DNA from: Plicaturopsis crispa FD-325 SS-3
Taxonomy: Eukaryota; Basidiomycota; Agaricomycetes; Amylocorticiales; Amylocorticiaceae
Assembly: GCA_000827205.1 (NCBI GenBank)
Contig: KN832566.1
Location: 80,543-144,542 of the forward strand
Length of the DNA stretch: 64,000 nucleotides
Reading direction: 5' to 3'
A program made the position numbers and the translations under genes. Under the pieces are notes generated by a model. That model worked only from the letters and a program-made list of their open reading frames with translations. It was not told the origin of the DNA and searched no databases. Shown piece after piece: positions 23,191 through 32,595 of the stretch (its first letter is position 1; the number at the start of each line of letters is the position of its first letter).

Positions 23191-26084
23191 TCAGGACGCA
23201 TGTGTGAGAGGGTCAACAACGATGATTCCGTCACGCTCGCTCCAGGGGTATCCCCACCGATGCACCCACTCCCGCACACCCGTCGCAAGCCGTGCACGCG
23301 ATGCGCCACGCGCCACGTCTTGTGTGCCGGTGTGTTTCTCCTCCCCAACGACAACGTATGCTACGGATGACAATTAGGATGTATGCCCAACGCTAAGCGA
23401 ACCACACTCACCAAGGCCGTAAAAGTGTTCCTGTTCGAGCTGCAAGGAACAATGAGAACATGAAATGCCAAAGATCAGGCCGGCACCCACCGCAAGCAAA
23501 AACTCCTCCAACACTTCGGTCGCCTCGTTGGAATGCAATCCATGAAGATCCAACATGCTCTCCGTTCTCTCTTCGGGAGTCAATTTCCCATCGCCAACCG
23601 TCCGACTGGCGATGCCTAGGCACACACCCAGCCCCCCTCCGCAGGACCGACCTCTGCTCGTCCTATCTCCGGGGTCATCAGACCACCCAGCATCTCGCGC
23701 CCTCACGGCCTGCTCCGTTACTTTCGCCCGCTCGCGCACCAGCCTCCCCGCCGCACCCGCCATCTCGGCGCCCATCTTCGCGTTCAAATCATGACCTTCT
23801 CTGCTGAACCGCTTCGCGGCCGCCCCGTCCCCGCGTCGCCAAGCGTCTGCCGCACGCGACAAGCACGCATTCCGTGCGGCGCCGAGCTGCAGTGCACGGG
23901 AGCGGTAGGCCATGTACAGCGCGTTCACGCTCTCGCCAGTTGGGAGTGTCGGCATCAACGATGGTTGGCGCAGCTTCAGTCGCGGCGACGAGCGTGGGGC
24001 AACGATGGCCGAGCGGTGGTGCAGAGATTCGGCAGACGGTCCCATTGCTTCGCGACGCGCAACGAGTGTTGGGTCATTAGCGTGCGATGGCAGGGAGGGG
24101 GACGGACCGGTAGGTGCACTGGCCGATTTCTTCACCGCAGCCGCGAAGCGCGTACGTCCTGGGTCCTGGTAAGATCGGTCATATCCTGGTGCACCACCAC
24201 GACGCGCTCCGTTTCCTTTGCCATTGTCCATTCCGAGCACAGGGAAATCATCCGGAGGAGGGCTGGAAGCAGTGCGGGGTATTGCGGCAGGGTTTATGTT
24301 CGCGCGGTTGATTGCTGCGGTGAGATGCGAAACGTCAACGTCTTTTGGTAGATGGTGTAGAAATTCGCAGTTTTCCGCCTTCGCACACGTCCCTCTCAGC
24401 CAGAAACGACACAGCGCCCGCTCGAGGTCATGGCTATTGAGTAGTTAGCGTATCGCCAAGCACAGACATTGCCAGTGCACCCACCTGAATCTGCAGTCGG
24501 CACGCAAGCACTCGCCTGCGACGAAGTACCGACACACCCTGTTTCCTCCTTGTACAGGACGCCCATTGACATACCGCGGTGAAGCCCCCCGCCCTGGCGC
24601 CGTGATAGGAACGCCGCCTCGTCCACCCGGACTCCCATCACGGGATACCAAGGTGACGCGCCCACCCATCTGTTGCATGCGAACACCCCCTCCTTGAGAG
24701 ACGGGTGGCAAAGCCCGGTCCACGAGCCAACCCATCGCACGCTCGAAATCATACCCGTTTGCTGCAAGCGCGTCTTCAAGTTCTGAGGGCGCGAGTGTCG
24801 AGCCGAATACGGAACTGAGCACATCGAAAGGCGTCATCCCATCAGTCAGCAACGCAGCGGCTTCCGCCTCCATGGCCGCCTGCTCCTCAGCTGAGGGAGG
24901 TGGCTGCGGCGACGCCTCACGGCTGAACTCGTCCGTGTCATACTGATAAGCCCCAAAGGGCATGGCATGTTCGAGCGCCCGTAGATCTTCGGGAGAAGAA
25001 TTCGACGAATTCGACCAGGGTGTGTCAAAGTCGGACACCGTGATCGAATGGAACGCGCGCTGTGCGGCTTGTGCCTTGGCTGCAAATGGATCGAACGGAT
25101 CCTCGTCATCCGATCCCTCTAGAGGACGCAAAGACGAGCGTAAGGACGAGTTAGGCGTCAGGGAGCGCGTCAGCAATGATTGGTCGGGCACGAGCGGCGC
25201 CGCTATCGCTAGATTGGAAGTGGCGCGCGGCGAGTTGTGTGCCCAAAGGTCTGGAGACGGCGTTTCCGCGCGCATCCCGGCAAACGAGCTTGGGTGCGAT
25301 GCCGCAGCGGAGAGCGGCCGCGGTATGGGCTTGAATTCGGACGCTTTGGCGTTCAGCAAACGCGGCGAAGAAAGCGGCGAGGAGGGAAGGCTGCTCGCGT
25401 ATTGTTGGGTAAACGCCGTCTGCGCATGCGATAGCGTAGGCGAAGCGTTCGGGGACTCGCTCTTGGCGGTCATGTACGAGGACGGCTGGCCAAGACCGGT
25501 ACTCAGCGGGGACGTCGCGGGAAAAGTGGGTCTACGAAAGACCATCGCGAGTGGGGAGCTAGGCGCAGAGTTTGGTGTATCAGGGCGGGCTGGGATTAGA
25601 CGCGTGCTGTGCGATGACGCGCGCGACGAGGGTCGTGAGATTGGACGACGCGTAGGCGTCAAGAAGAGGAATGGCACGCCTGCAACATCGTCCCTGTGTT
25701 TATGCATGAGATCCAACACATTCTGTTCGAGCTGTAGGGATTGTGTAAGAACGTGGCCGGTGACATGCAAGAGAAACGCACCGTGTCATCGTCCATGCCA
25801 TAGACTCCCTTGAGTAAATCCTTGAGCTCATCCTCGTGCTCTTCATCTAGAAGCCCGACGATCTTGCCCACGAACTCTGTCGTCACGCCGGAGAACTCGT
25901 CGCCAGTATCGTAGCTCTCGGGTGGTTTGTTTTGCCGCGCGATAGCAGACAGTTGAGCGCGTGTATGGGGAAACTTGGGAGGTGCATTGTAGGTGTCGCC
26001 ACCAGACAAAGAGCCAGAGTCAGAGAAAGACGAAGGGTCAAAAGCTGGCAGCGACGGAAGGGACAGTTTTGAAGTCGTCGCCAT
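23191..26084 (-). CDS. CCCH zinc-finger, UBA-like, DUF1771 and Smr domain protein
   Basis: Probable RNA-binding protein, possibly a nuclease or a translation quality-control factor (Smr proteins such as Cue2 cleave stalled mRNA). From the N-terminus: a helical segment (TEFVGKIVGLLDEEHEDELK); a long Ser/Pro-rich linker; a UBA/CUE-like fold (PFDVLSSVFGSTLAPSELED, then YDFERAMGWLVDRA); and tandem CCCH fingers (VCRYFVAGECLRADCRF, LCRFWLRGTCAKAENCEF). Near the end are the DUF1771 helices (about 23.9-23.7 kb) and the Smr domain with LDLHGLH. The second Smr motif reads GEEKHTG where the usual form is a Gly-rich T-G-x-H-S, so catalysis may be altered. Six or so exons; the start at 26084 follows a clear intergenic break. 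It resembles the plant CID-type and fungal Smr proteins. Confidence 0.87.
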
Positions 26085-26994
26085 CGTCGTCCTCGTCGAC
26101 GTCGACGTTGCGCACAGACCAGCTCAGGACCAACGACAACCGCTCTCAGCCGCTCCCCGGACTCCCGGACCAGGTTGATGATGTGTCAGCGTCGGCATCC
26201 GGGCCCCGGCCAAACCGGCGGGACTACAGCACTTGCCATTTCGGGTCGTGGATCCAGGCTTTCTTTCAGCATGTTTGCCGCACTCACATCTACCAGCTAT
26301 CCCAGCTTTGCTCGACAGAGACGACACGAGGGACTCTTGTAATTCTTGAGTAGGCATTGAATCTGCCTCTGGGCGGTGACCTGTGAGGGGGCGGACACGA
26401 CGAGAACATTACCGTCGAGACGCGTCCGAGTCGACTTTCGATATGATACCGACCTCAAGTTTCAAACCCCAAGTGCGCCGAAACATAGAACCAAAGCATT
26501 CACTTTTGTCCTCGGAATACGACGATGGTCCCCGACTCACTGTGTTTACAATGTTTACAACCTTATGGCCGCCCTGATTTACAGAGGAAACGTCTCGACT
26601 CATCTCTGCAGTACGGCCGTTGTCCGTGGCCATGCTCATAGCGTAAGTCCAGCTCGCCATTGACAGTATCTTCCGTGGCCGGGCAGTCCGACTCACTGTG
26701 TATTTTTGTGAGGTGCCAAGGTTAATGAATTACCCCTAATTCTACTTCAAGATTTCCGCCGCCCCCGTCGACGGCGACTTACATTATCCTGGGGTCTGAG
26801 ACAATTGGCGGAACCAAATCGTGTCGCTCGCGTCAATGGTCGCGGGGTATGAACCTAATTAACATCGTCGCCGACACTGGCTCACTTTCAATGACAGCGC
26901 ATTCCAGGAGATAAAACAAGGCCGCATGAACATTATCCACACCCTGGCTGACAGCAAAGCAAAATTGACTCCTTTCCGGAGGGATGCAATAGAG
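26085..26994. other. Upstream region of the CCCH/Smr gene, no gene seen
   Basis: About 0.9 kb between the CCCH/Smr start codon and the left end of the transposon. Open frames are under 100 codons and unrecognised. A 13-base string CCGACTCACTGTG near 26536 has a close copy near 26690. Confidence 0.5.
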
Positions 26995-27033
26995 TAGGAC
27001 CTATGATAGTCCCAATGGAGGTCACATACGGAG

Positions 27034-27129
27034 TCCGGACAAATTTTTGATTTTGAGCCCCGAAGGTTGGATATTTGTCCGGACAAATCGCCAAAATCTG
27101 ACAACAGGTCGGATATTTAGTCCGGACAA
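27034..27129 (+). repeat. Left subterminal repeat array, TCCGGACAA x3
   Basis: Copies at 27034-27042, 27078-27086 and 27121-27129, about 43 bases apart. Two extend upstream into a longer unit of the form GGTYGGATATTTxGTCCGGACAA. Repeated subterminal motifs are the usual binding sites of a transposase. Confidence 0.85.
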
Positions 27130-27156
27130 GCCAAATTGGCGCAGGAGATCGAATCC

Positions 27157-27945
27157 GCTGGGAGAGCATCCTCCAGAGCATGCTCTGGAGGATCGGCGTG
27201 TTCCGGCCTCTGATGGCTATCTTCGGTAATTTCGCCCTAGCCGATATCTCGGCATCAGTTCCGTGCCGCATGGCGCGCTTCCTTCTGCTACTCAACGCCG
27301 GTGGCACCGGCGCTGCTCGTCGTCCCCTCCCGAGCTCGTCGACTATTAGTACCTTTGAAATATGACTATATACTAAGGAGAGTAACTGAGACCTTAGTGC
27401 TTGAGTCTGCGAGCAAAAAGAGTGGCTTGTCGTGTATGCCGTTGCCGCTAATTGGTCTGGCGCGGATTACGTAAGCCGAATCGCCGCCCTCGAGACTCGC
27501 GCACGGAGTTGTGCAGGTGCGCGATACGCGCTGCCTGCCTCCCTCCGCACTCAGCGCTCAGAACGGCCCATAGACACGCCTTATAAAAATATCTAGCAGT
27601 TATAACCATGCATTTTGAACCCTTTCATAAAAGTAACGCGTTTTTTCAGTGCATAAGTCATCTGGAACTCAATATAATTAACATCGGGGGGTGCATCACA
27701 AGATTGCCTTAGTTAAGGACTCAAATACAAAGGGTGACATTCACTGAAAGGGCCACAGAGCTCAACGTCTGCGCAAGACCCTGAATACTTGGTATACGCG
27801 ACGAGCGCGTCGGCGACGACGCGGAAGACGCGATTTACGTTAACGGCGGGATCCCGATCGTTGGCAACATTGCCGAGAGCATGGATCTCGGTGCCGATCA
27901 TTCGAAGCATGCTCCAGAGCATGCTCTGGAGGATGCTCTCCCAGC
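27157..27945. repeat. Internal 34-base exact inverted repeat containing palindromes
   Basis: 27157-27190 is the exact reverse complement of 27912-27945. Each arm contains the 20-base perfect palindrome CTCCAGAGCATGCTCTGGAG. In the left copy the palindrome grows to 26 bases (27168-27193). Flanking sequence outside the arms is also inverted but diverged, including a TCCGGACAA copy at 27989. Confidence 0.88.
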
Positions 27946-28184
27946 AAACTCGATGTCCTCAATTGGCGCCACAGAGGTCTGATATTTGTCCGGACAACCT
28001 CCTTACACGGAAATTGTCCGCCTCCATATACGACCGATCGGCGGCTGGCTCGTGGTCCATCGACTTTTGTATGGAAAGCTGGCCAATTTGGGTCCTATCG
28101 GTACTTTGTACCTCCGTATTTACCCCGTTCTTATTATTTCTTAATGTCTTACTCGCCATCTGCAAAACGGGAAAACGCTCGCTT

Positions 28185-28669
28185 AGCTCTCAGCGCTCTC
28201 AGCGTTCTCAGCTGTTGTCAAGTCTGGCAGAGAGGTTGAGAACGAGCTGAGAGCGGTTGAGAGGTGCCACGTGGGCAAATCGTACCTTGATTCCTCGAAC
28301 ACTTCGACAGACATTTCCTCGCATCTACGCAGCTCAAGGGGTACAGCCCGCTAATCCAGGACTACATATTACACTCAAAATTTTCACGTACAGCGTGAGC
28401 ATAGTATCTAGGCAAATACACATGTAACAAAGTAAGGACATAAACGAGTACCGACTGCAAATGCTGTTTGTCTGAATCCAGCGGACACAATCGCAAAAAA
28501 CACTTTAGGACGAGAATATGATGGGATCGGGCGGCGAGGCAAATTAGCGAAGGGCACGAGGCAGTTGAGAGTGTTGAGAGCTGCTCTCAGCAGCTCTCAA
28601 TTCCGGGATGGTCGTTGAGAGAGCTGAGGAGCTGAGAGGCTTGTCAGCAGCTCTCAGACGCTCTCAGCC
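28185..28669. repeat. Clusters of CTCTCA/TGAGAG motifs in both orientations
   Basis: Two dense clusters, 28185-28264 and 28564-28669, each hold many copies of CTCTCA or its complement. The second has a perfect 12-base inverted repeat with a 3-base spacer at 28574-28600. They are about 300 bases apart inside the transposon and do not occur elsewhere in it. Confidence 0.8.
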
Positions 28670-28870
28670 ACCACGATTTTTTCCTGATGGCCGCTACACA
28701 TAGATCCGTAGATACTCATTGTGTTTCCTCCCGAGCTCTCCTCAATTCGGGGTAGACCACTCAAATGCATACTTGACCTAAGTAGAGCGTTAATGTGTGC
28801 TTACACCGCTTACGACAATATTCTGGGATTTTTCACGAATTTATTCGATTTTTAGATGTCTGATACGTAG

Positions 28871-28953
28871 TCCGGACAAGGCCATTTTTCCTTCGAGGTC
28901 GGATACATAGTCCGGACAAAATCTTCGGCACGTGCGGTTCAAAGTCCGGACAA
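28871..28953 (+). repeat. Right subterminal repeat array, TCCGGACAA x3
   Basis: Copies at 28871-28879, 28911-28919 and 28945-28953. The first two belong to the longer unit ending GATACxTAGTCCGGACAA. They run in the same orientation as the left array, not inverted. Confidence 0.85.
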
Positions 28954-29011
28954 ATTATATTCAATAATTTTTTTCAGTATGTGACCTCCATTGGGACTAT
29001 CATCGGTCCTA

Positions 29012-29492
29012 ATAGAGTCGGTCTATTCATAAATTTGCACCGCGTTGGTCTAATTTAGAAGGTCTCAGATGCGTATGTCTCTCGGAGACTCGATAGTCAT
29101 TGCGGTTTTATCATAATCCATCGCGACGTTTGGTATCTAGTTTTCGAGGTCTGTTGCATGTATATCTTATTATTTCAATACGCAGCTCCCCGCCTAATGT
29201 AGTGGTCATGTAGAACATCACGATATCATGCTCAACCGGGCAAGTGCAGCGCACCGAGGCGGCTTGTACTCGCGCAGTCGAAATCAGAATCTCCCCGCCG
29301 CCGCCGTCTACGTGCTCCACATTTCTATATATCTTACCAAATACCCGTCGAACCCTGCGCATCTGCTCCCGCTCCTCGGAACTGACTCCTTGCCAGCGGC
29401 TGCGTATAAAGCACCTCTCGACATGAAAAAACATACTCCTCCACAACTTCAACAACAACCGCCCCTAGACCTGGTGTCTTCAAACCTTCTCC
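29012..29492. promoter_or_regulatory. Promoter region of the orphan gene, with TATA box
   Basis: Starts with the right target duplication of the transposon. A TATAAA at 29405-29410 lies about 80 bases before the start codon at 29493. A shorter upstream frame starts at an ATG at 29424 (47 codons) and overlaps the main start out of frame, so it could act as an upstream open frame. Confidence 0.5.
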
Positions 29493-30548
29493 ATGAACTC
29501 CATTATCCACGATTTCGAAATGTTGCGTGGTGTTGGCAACGACGGCCTGGACTCAATGCCGGCTGAGCTAGCTGCCACACATCCCATCCCTTACGATTTT
29601 GAAATCGCCAGGCTCGACCCTTCACTCTCTGGGAGCGGATGGGGGGCTCAGAGCGACTTGGCCCGTGCACATTCTCCATCTCCTCCGCCCATCGTGTGGA
29701 TCTCGAAAGTACCTCTGCCATTCACTTCGCGACATTCCACCCGTGCGCACTCGCCGTCTCCTCCATCCGTGGCACCTCGCATGACGCGCAGCCCGTTTGA
29801 TTCGAAGGACTTCACACGTGCACGCTCGCCACCTCCTCCCGGCGGCGTAAGCATGTCTCGAAGCCCGTTTGCTTCGAAAGACTTCACCCGTGCTCGCTCG
29901 CCCCCTCCTCCGCCCATTGTACACATAGAGAGACTCTCTATTGCCTCAACGGGCTCGTCGTCTCGCGTAAGCTCTTCGATGACTCCTCCACGCTTCGTTA
30001 CTCATTCTCACATGTAGGACTCGATGGATACTCTCGTCGTTATGCAGCAACCCCTGCTGTATATAGCCAATCCAGACCCTAAGCCAAGAACGCAACCGAA
30101 GACCCTCCCTTCATCTTCGTCTGTTCATCTTAACCGGGATAGCTCGAGGGGAAACTCCAAGTCGATGAGAGACTCAAGGCCGGGTCGCTCGTCGAAAGCC
30201 CCACACAAGTTCGCCGGCCCTGGACCGGCACCAAAGCTCCCCCAGCAATCACCGCTGGTATGCTTCACAAGGATAGACTGGACTGGTGGCTCCGAATCCG
30301 AGAGGAATGCAAGGAGGCAACGTTTCAATATCGAAATCTCTCCGATGAGCTCCGTGAGCGATCTCAGGCTAGCGAGAGTTCCGACGACGACTGGCTCGCC
30401 CCTCGTCTCATCCAAGGTCACCGGCGGCCCTGGACCGGCGCCAGAGCTCTCTCGAGCATTGTCGTCTAGGCACTTCAGCCGGATAAACACCTCTAGATTT
30501 GGGAAGAAGACGAGGGATTGTTTCCCCATTCCCATCTCTGCGATGTAA
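29493..30548 (+). CDS. Orphan Pro/Ser-rich protein with repeats, one frame-preserving intron
   Basis: No known family is recognised. Two open frames of equal length (29493-30017 and 30024-30548) lie in the same frame, separated by one stop. A 51-base intron with donor GTAAGC at 29967 and acceptor TGTAG ending at 30017 removes that stop and keeps the frame, giving 334 residues. The first exon holds four copies of a proline motif (RAHSPSPPP, TRAHSPSPPS, TRARSPPPPG, TRARSPPPPP) spaced by SPFxSKDF segments. The second has two copies of GPGPAP about 75 residues apart and basic Ser-rich sequence. There is no signal peptide or membrane segment. It starts about 480 bases from a recent transposon and could be a young gene. 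The coding nature is inferred from frame, repeats and intron. Confidence 0.55.
29967..30017 (+). other. 51-base in-frame intron whose acceptor is a stop codon
   Basis: GT-AG intron of 17 codons. If it is retained, translation continues through it and stops at the TAG formed by its own last three bases, giving a 174-residue product. If removed, the full 334-residue protein results. Confidence 0.55.
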
Positions 30549-31130
30549 TTTTTGGACATTAGACGTTGGACATTGACTGTCATCGGGCACATTTACGATT
30601 CTAGTGCGCTTCCGGATAATGTGTATGTAGCAACTACTTGCAGACACGGCATATTGTATATGAACGCATATGAAACACCCTCTGTTAGACATTAATATTC
30701 AGCCGTTTGTGCATTAGAATTGAGGGTTCGCCTGTTGCATGAGTTCCATTGGGAGCCGGGAGAAGCAGCCTCATCGACGAAACAACGCCCCGAGGAATTT
30801 CTCGAGCCTGCGTAATTGCATTGAATGTCAGATAGCAGATGCGAGGTAAGATGTCTACAGTACAGTGATGCGGCCGTGAAAGGGGTACGACGATTTACGA
30901 GTGTGCAGTGTGCAGGGAAAACGATGGGACGAGAGCATAAGTAAACCCAAAAAGTCAGTGGACAAGGAACAACGAAAGAACTAAATAGTACGGGGCGAGC
31001 GGGAGGCGATTAAAAGCGCGTCGGAGTGTATCGGTATGTGTGTCGCCGCGGGGGTATAGCGTACGTCCAATGGACAGGCGTGGTTATGCGTCCACACCAC
31101 GCGTCCGATCCTAGTGAGAGCATATCGTGA
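30549..31130. other. Intergenic, no gene seen
   Basis: Between the convergent ends of the orphan gene and the Rho3 gene. Nothing recognisable on either strand. Confidence 0.6.
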
Positions 31131-32165
31131 TCAACATACAACGCAGTCGCCCGACCCCTTCGCACGCGTGCTGAGGGAGACCCGTGCAGCCTCATAGAAC
31201 ACTTCCGCGACGCCCCGGTTGTGCTTCGAGCTGCATTCTATTGAGATAGAAACAGCAGGAGTCAGTTTTCCCATCCTAGTAGAAAGGCGTCGTCAGGCCG
31301 TACCCAGATACCGTGATGCTCGTATTCGTCGGGCAACTGCAAGTCCCTCCTCGTATTGTACGGAATGCGTCCCGTATCTTGCTAGCCGTTCTCGGACCGT
31401 ACGGTCATCCCGGAGGTCACACTTTAGCGCTGAGTGATAGACTGTGAATGGCTGATTGGAAACAAGGGCGATATGTGATAGACATACCAACTAATACCAG
31501 CTGCAAGAGACGAGTCAGATCAGGGTAGCTTCGGTAACTAAGGATCATACCTTGACCCCGGGACAATATTCTAATATCTCGTCGAGCCACTGCGCAGCGG
31601 ATCTTAGAATAGGGCACAGTTGGAAAGACGGCGGTAACTGACCTTTGATTCAACGTTCTCTAATGATACTGGATTGTCAACCTAAGCCACTCGTCGAATC
31701 AGCTTATATGAATGGTGTCTTGCCGTATCAGGACTTGCCGAGAAACATATCATGATAACGTGGGTCTCCGCGTAGCTTAGAGAACGCAATCGGTCGAACT
31801 CCTCCTGTCCTGAATGGCCATGAGCCGCGACCCACAGACGAGAGGCAACAATGCTCACCAGCTGTATCCCAAAGACTAAGCTCGACCAGTTGATCATCGA
31901 CGTACAGATCGTGCACGTAATTCTCGAATACGGTTGGCTCGCTAGAGAAGGAGGAAAGGAGGAAAAAGCGCTTGTTGGTGTGGCCACGGGCAAAGAGCGG
32001 GGAACATGACGCACTAGACTTGGGTAAAGAACCCTCTTGTGAACACATTTAATAGAGATGTTTTTCCTGCCGAAAGCGGTGAGATATCGCCATAGAGGAC
32101 GCGATGGTAGGTGGCTCACCACAAGCACCATCCCCGCAAACGACGACCTTTCGTTGGATCTGCAT
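31131..32165 (-). CDS. RHO3: Rho3-type small GTPase
   Basis: A Rho GTPase that, in fungi, directs polarised exocytosis and actin organisation at growing tips. Joining exons gives about 195 residues. They start MQIQRKVVVCGDGACG with the P-loop G-x4-GKT/S completed across the first intron (KTSLLNVFTRG). Next come FFTQVY, the effector loop EPTVFENYVHD, the switch-II motif WDTAGQEEFDRLRSLSY, the nucleotide-base motif (ALKCDLRDD, a T/NKxD variant as usual in fungal Rho3), and ECSSKHNRGVAEVF. The C-terminus is a CAAX box, CVVC, for prenyl attachment to membrane. The intron at 31682-31738 is GC-AG. The donor after GTCTA near 32013 is needed to recover the VY of the effector region. Best match by memory is Rho3 rather than Rho1 or Cdc42. 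Confidence 0.92.
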
Positions 32166-32595
32166 TGGACTGTTTGAGGAAGCCGAGTAAATTCGAACAA
32201 GGCAAACGCACTGGTCTATTGCGACCAAACGCATTCTTTGCCGAGGAAGCCCCGCACATAGACATCACAGAATAAGACCAGTAGACAGCCACAGACCAAG
32301 AGCAAACGGGCGAAGCAAAGCGGTGTAGAGTGCAGCAGGTACCAGAAACTGGACGCGTCGGTCGCGGAAATTGAGCAACCCCACGTGGATTCGGCTGCTT
32401 TGCCACGCCCATTTATCAAGCTTAATTTTTGGCGCCACAAAGCAGTGAGCACCTAAAGCACCCTTAACACACCGTTCGCACGCAGTAGACAGGAGAGGGA
32501 AAGCATAACATCCATTAACACAAAAGACACAAGAGAGCGCGAATATTATATGTCGGAAAAATGTACTGGTAATAACGAGTGGAGGGCCTCGAGGC
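32166..32595. promoter_or_regulatory. Region between clathrin stop and Rho3 start
   Basis: 430 bases holding the clathrin 3' untranslated region and the Rho3 promoter, both minus strand. Open frames here are unrecognised. Confidence 0.5.

Larger units (their letters stand above)
26995..29011. mobile_element. Non-autonomous DNA transposon, 2,017 bases, with 35-base inverted ends and 6-base target duplication
   Basis: The left end (26995-27029) and the reverse complement of the right end (28977-29011) match at 34 of 35 positions; both begin TAGGACC and end GTCACATAC. The element is flanked on both sides by ATAGAG (26989-26994 and 29012-29017), a clean 6-base target-site duplication. It has no open frame with a recognisable transposase, so it depends on an enzyme encoded elsewhere. 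Inside are seven same-orientation copies of TCCGGACAA near the ends, an exact 34-base internal inverted repeat, and clusters of CTCTCA/TGAGAG. The near-identical ends point to a recent insertion. A 6-base duplication is not typical of hAT (8), Mutator (9) or CACTA (2-3), so the superfamily is open. Confidence 0.9.

Noticed and set aside
24962-25813. 283-codon plus-strand frame opposite the CCCH/Smr gene
   Set aside because: Shadow of the real minus-strand exon; no independent motif.
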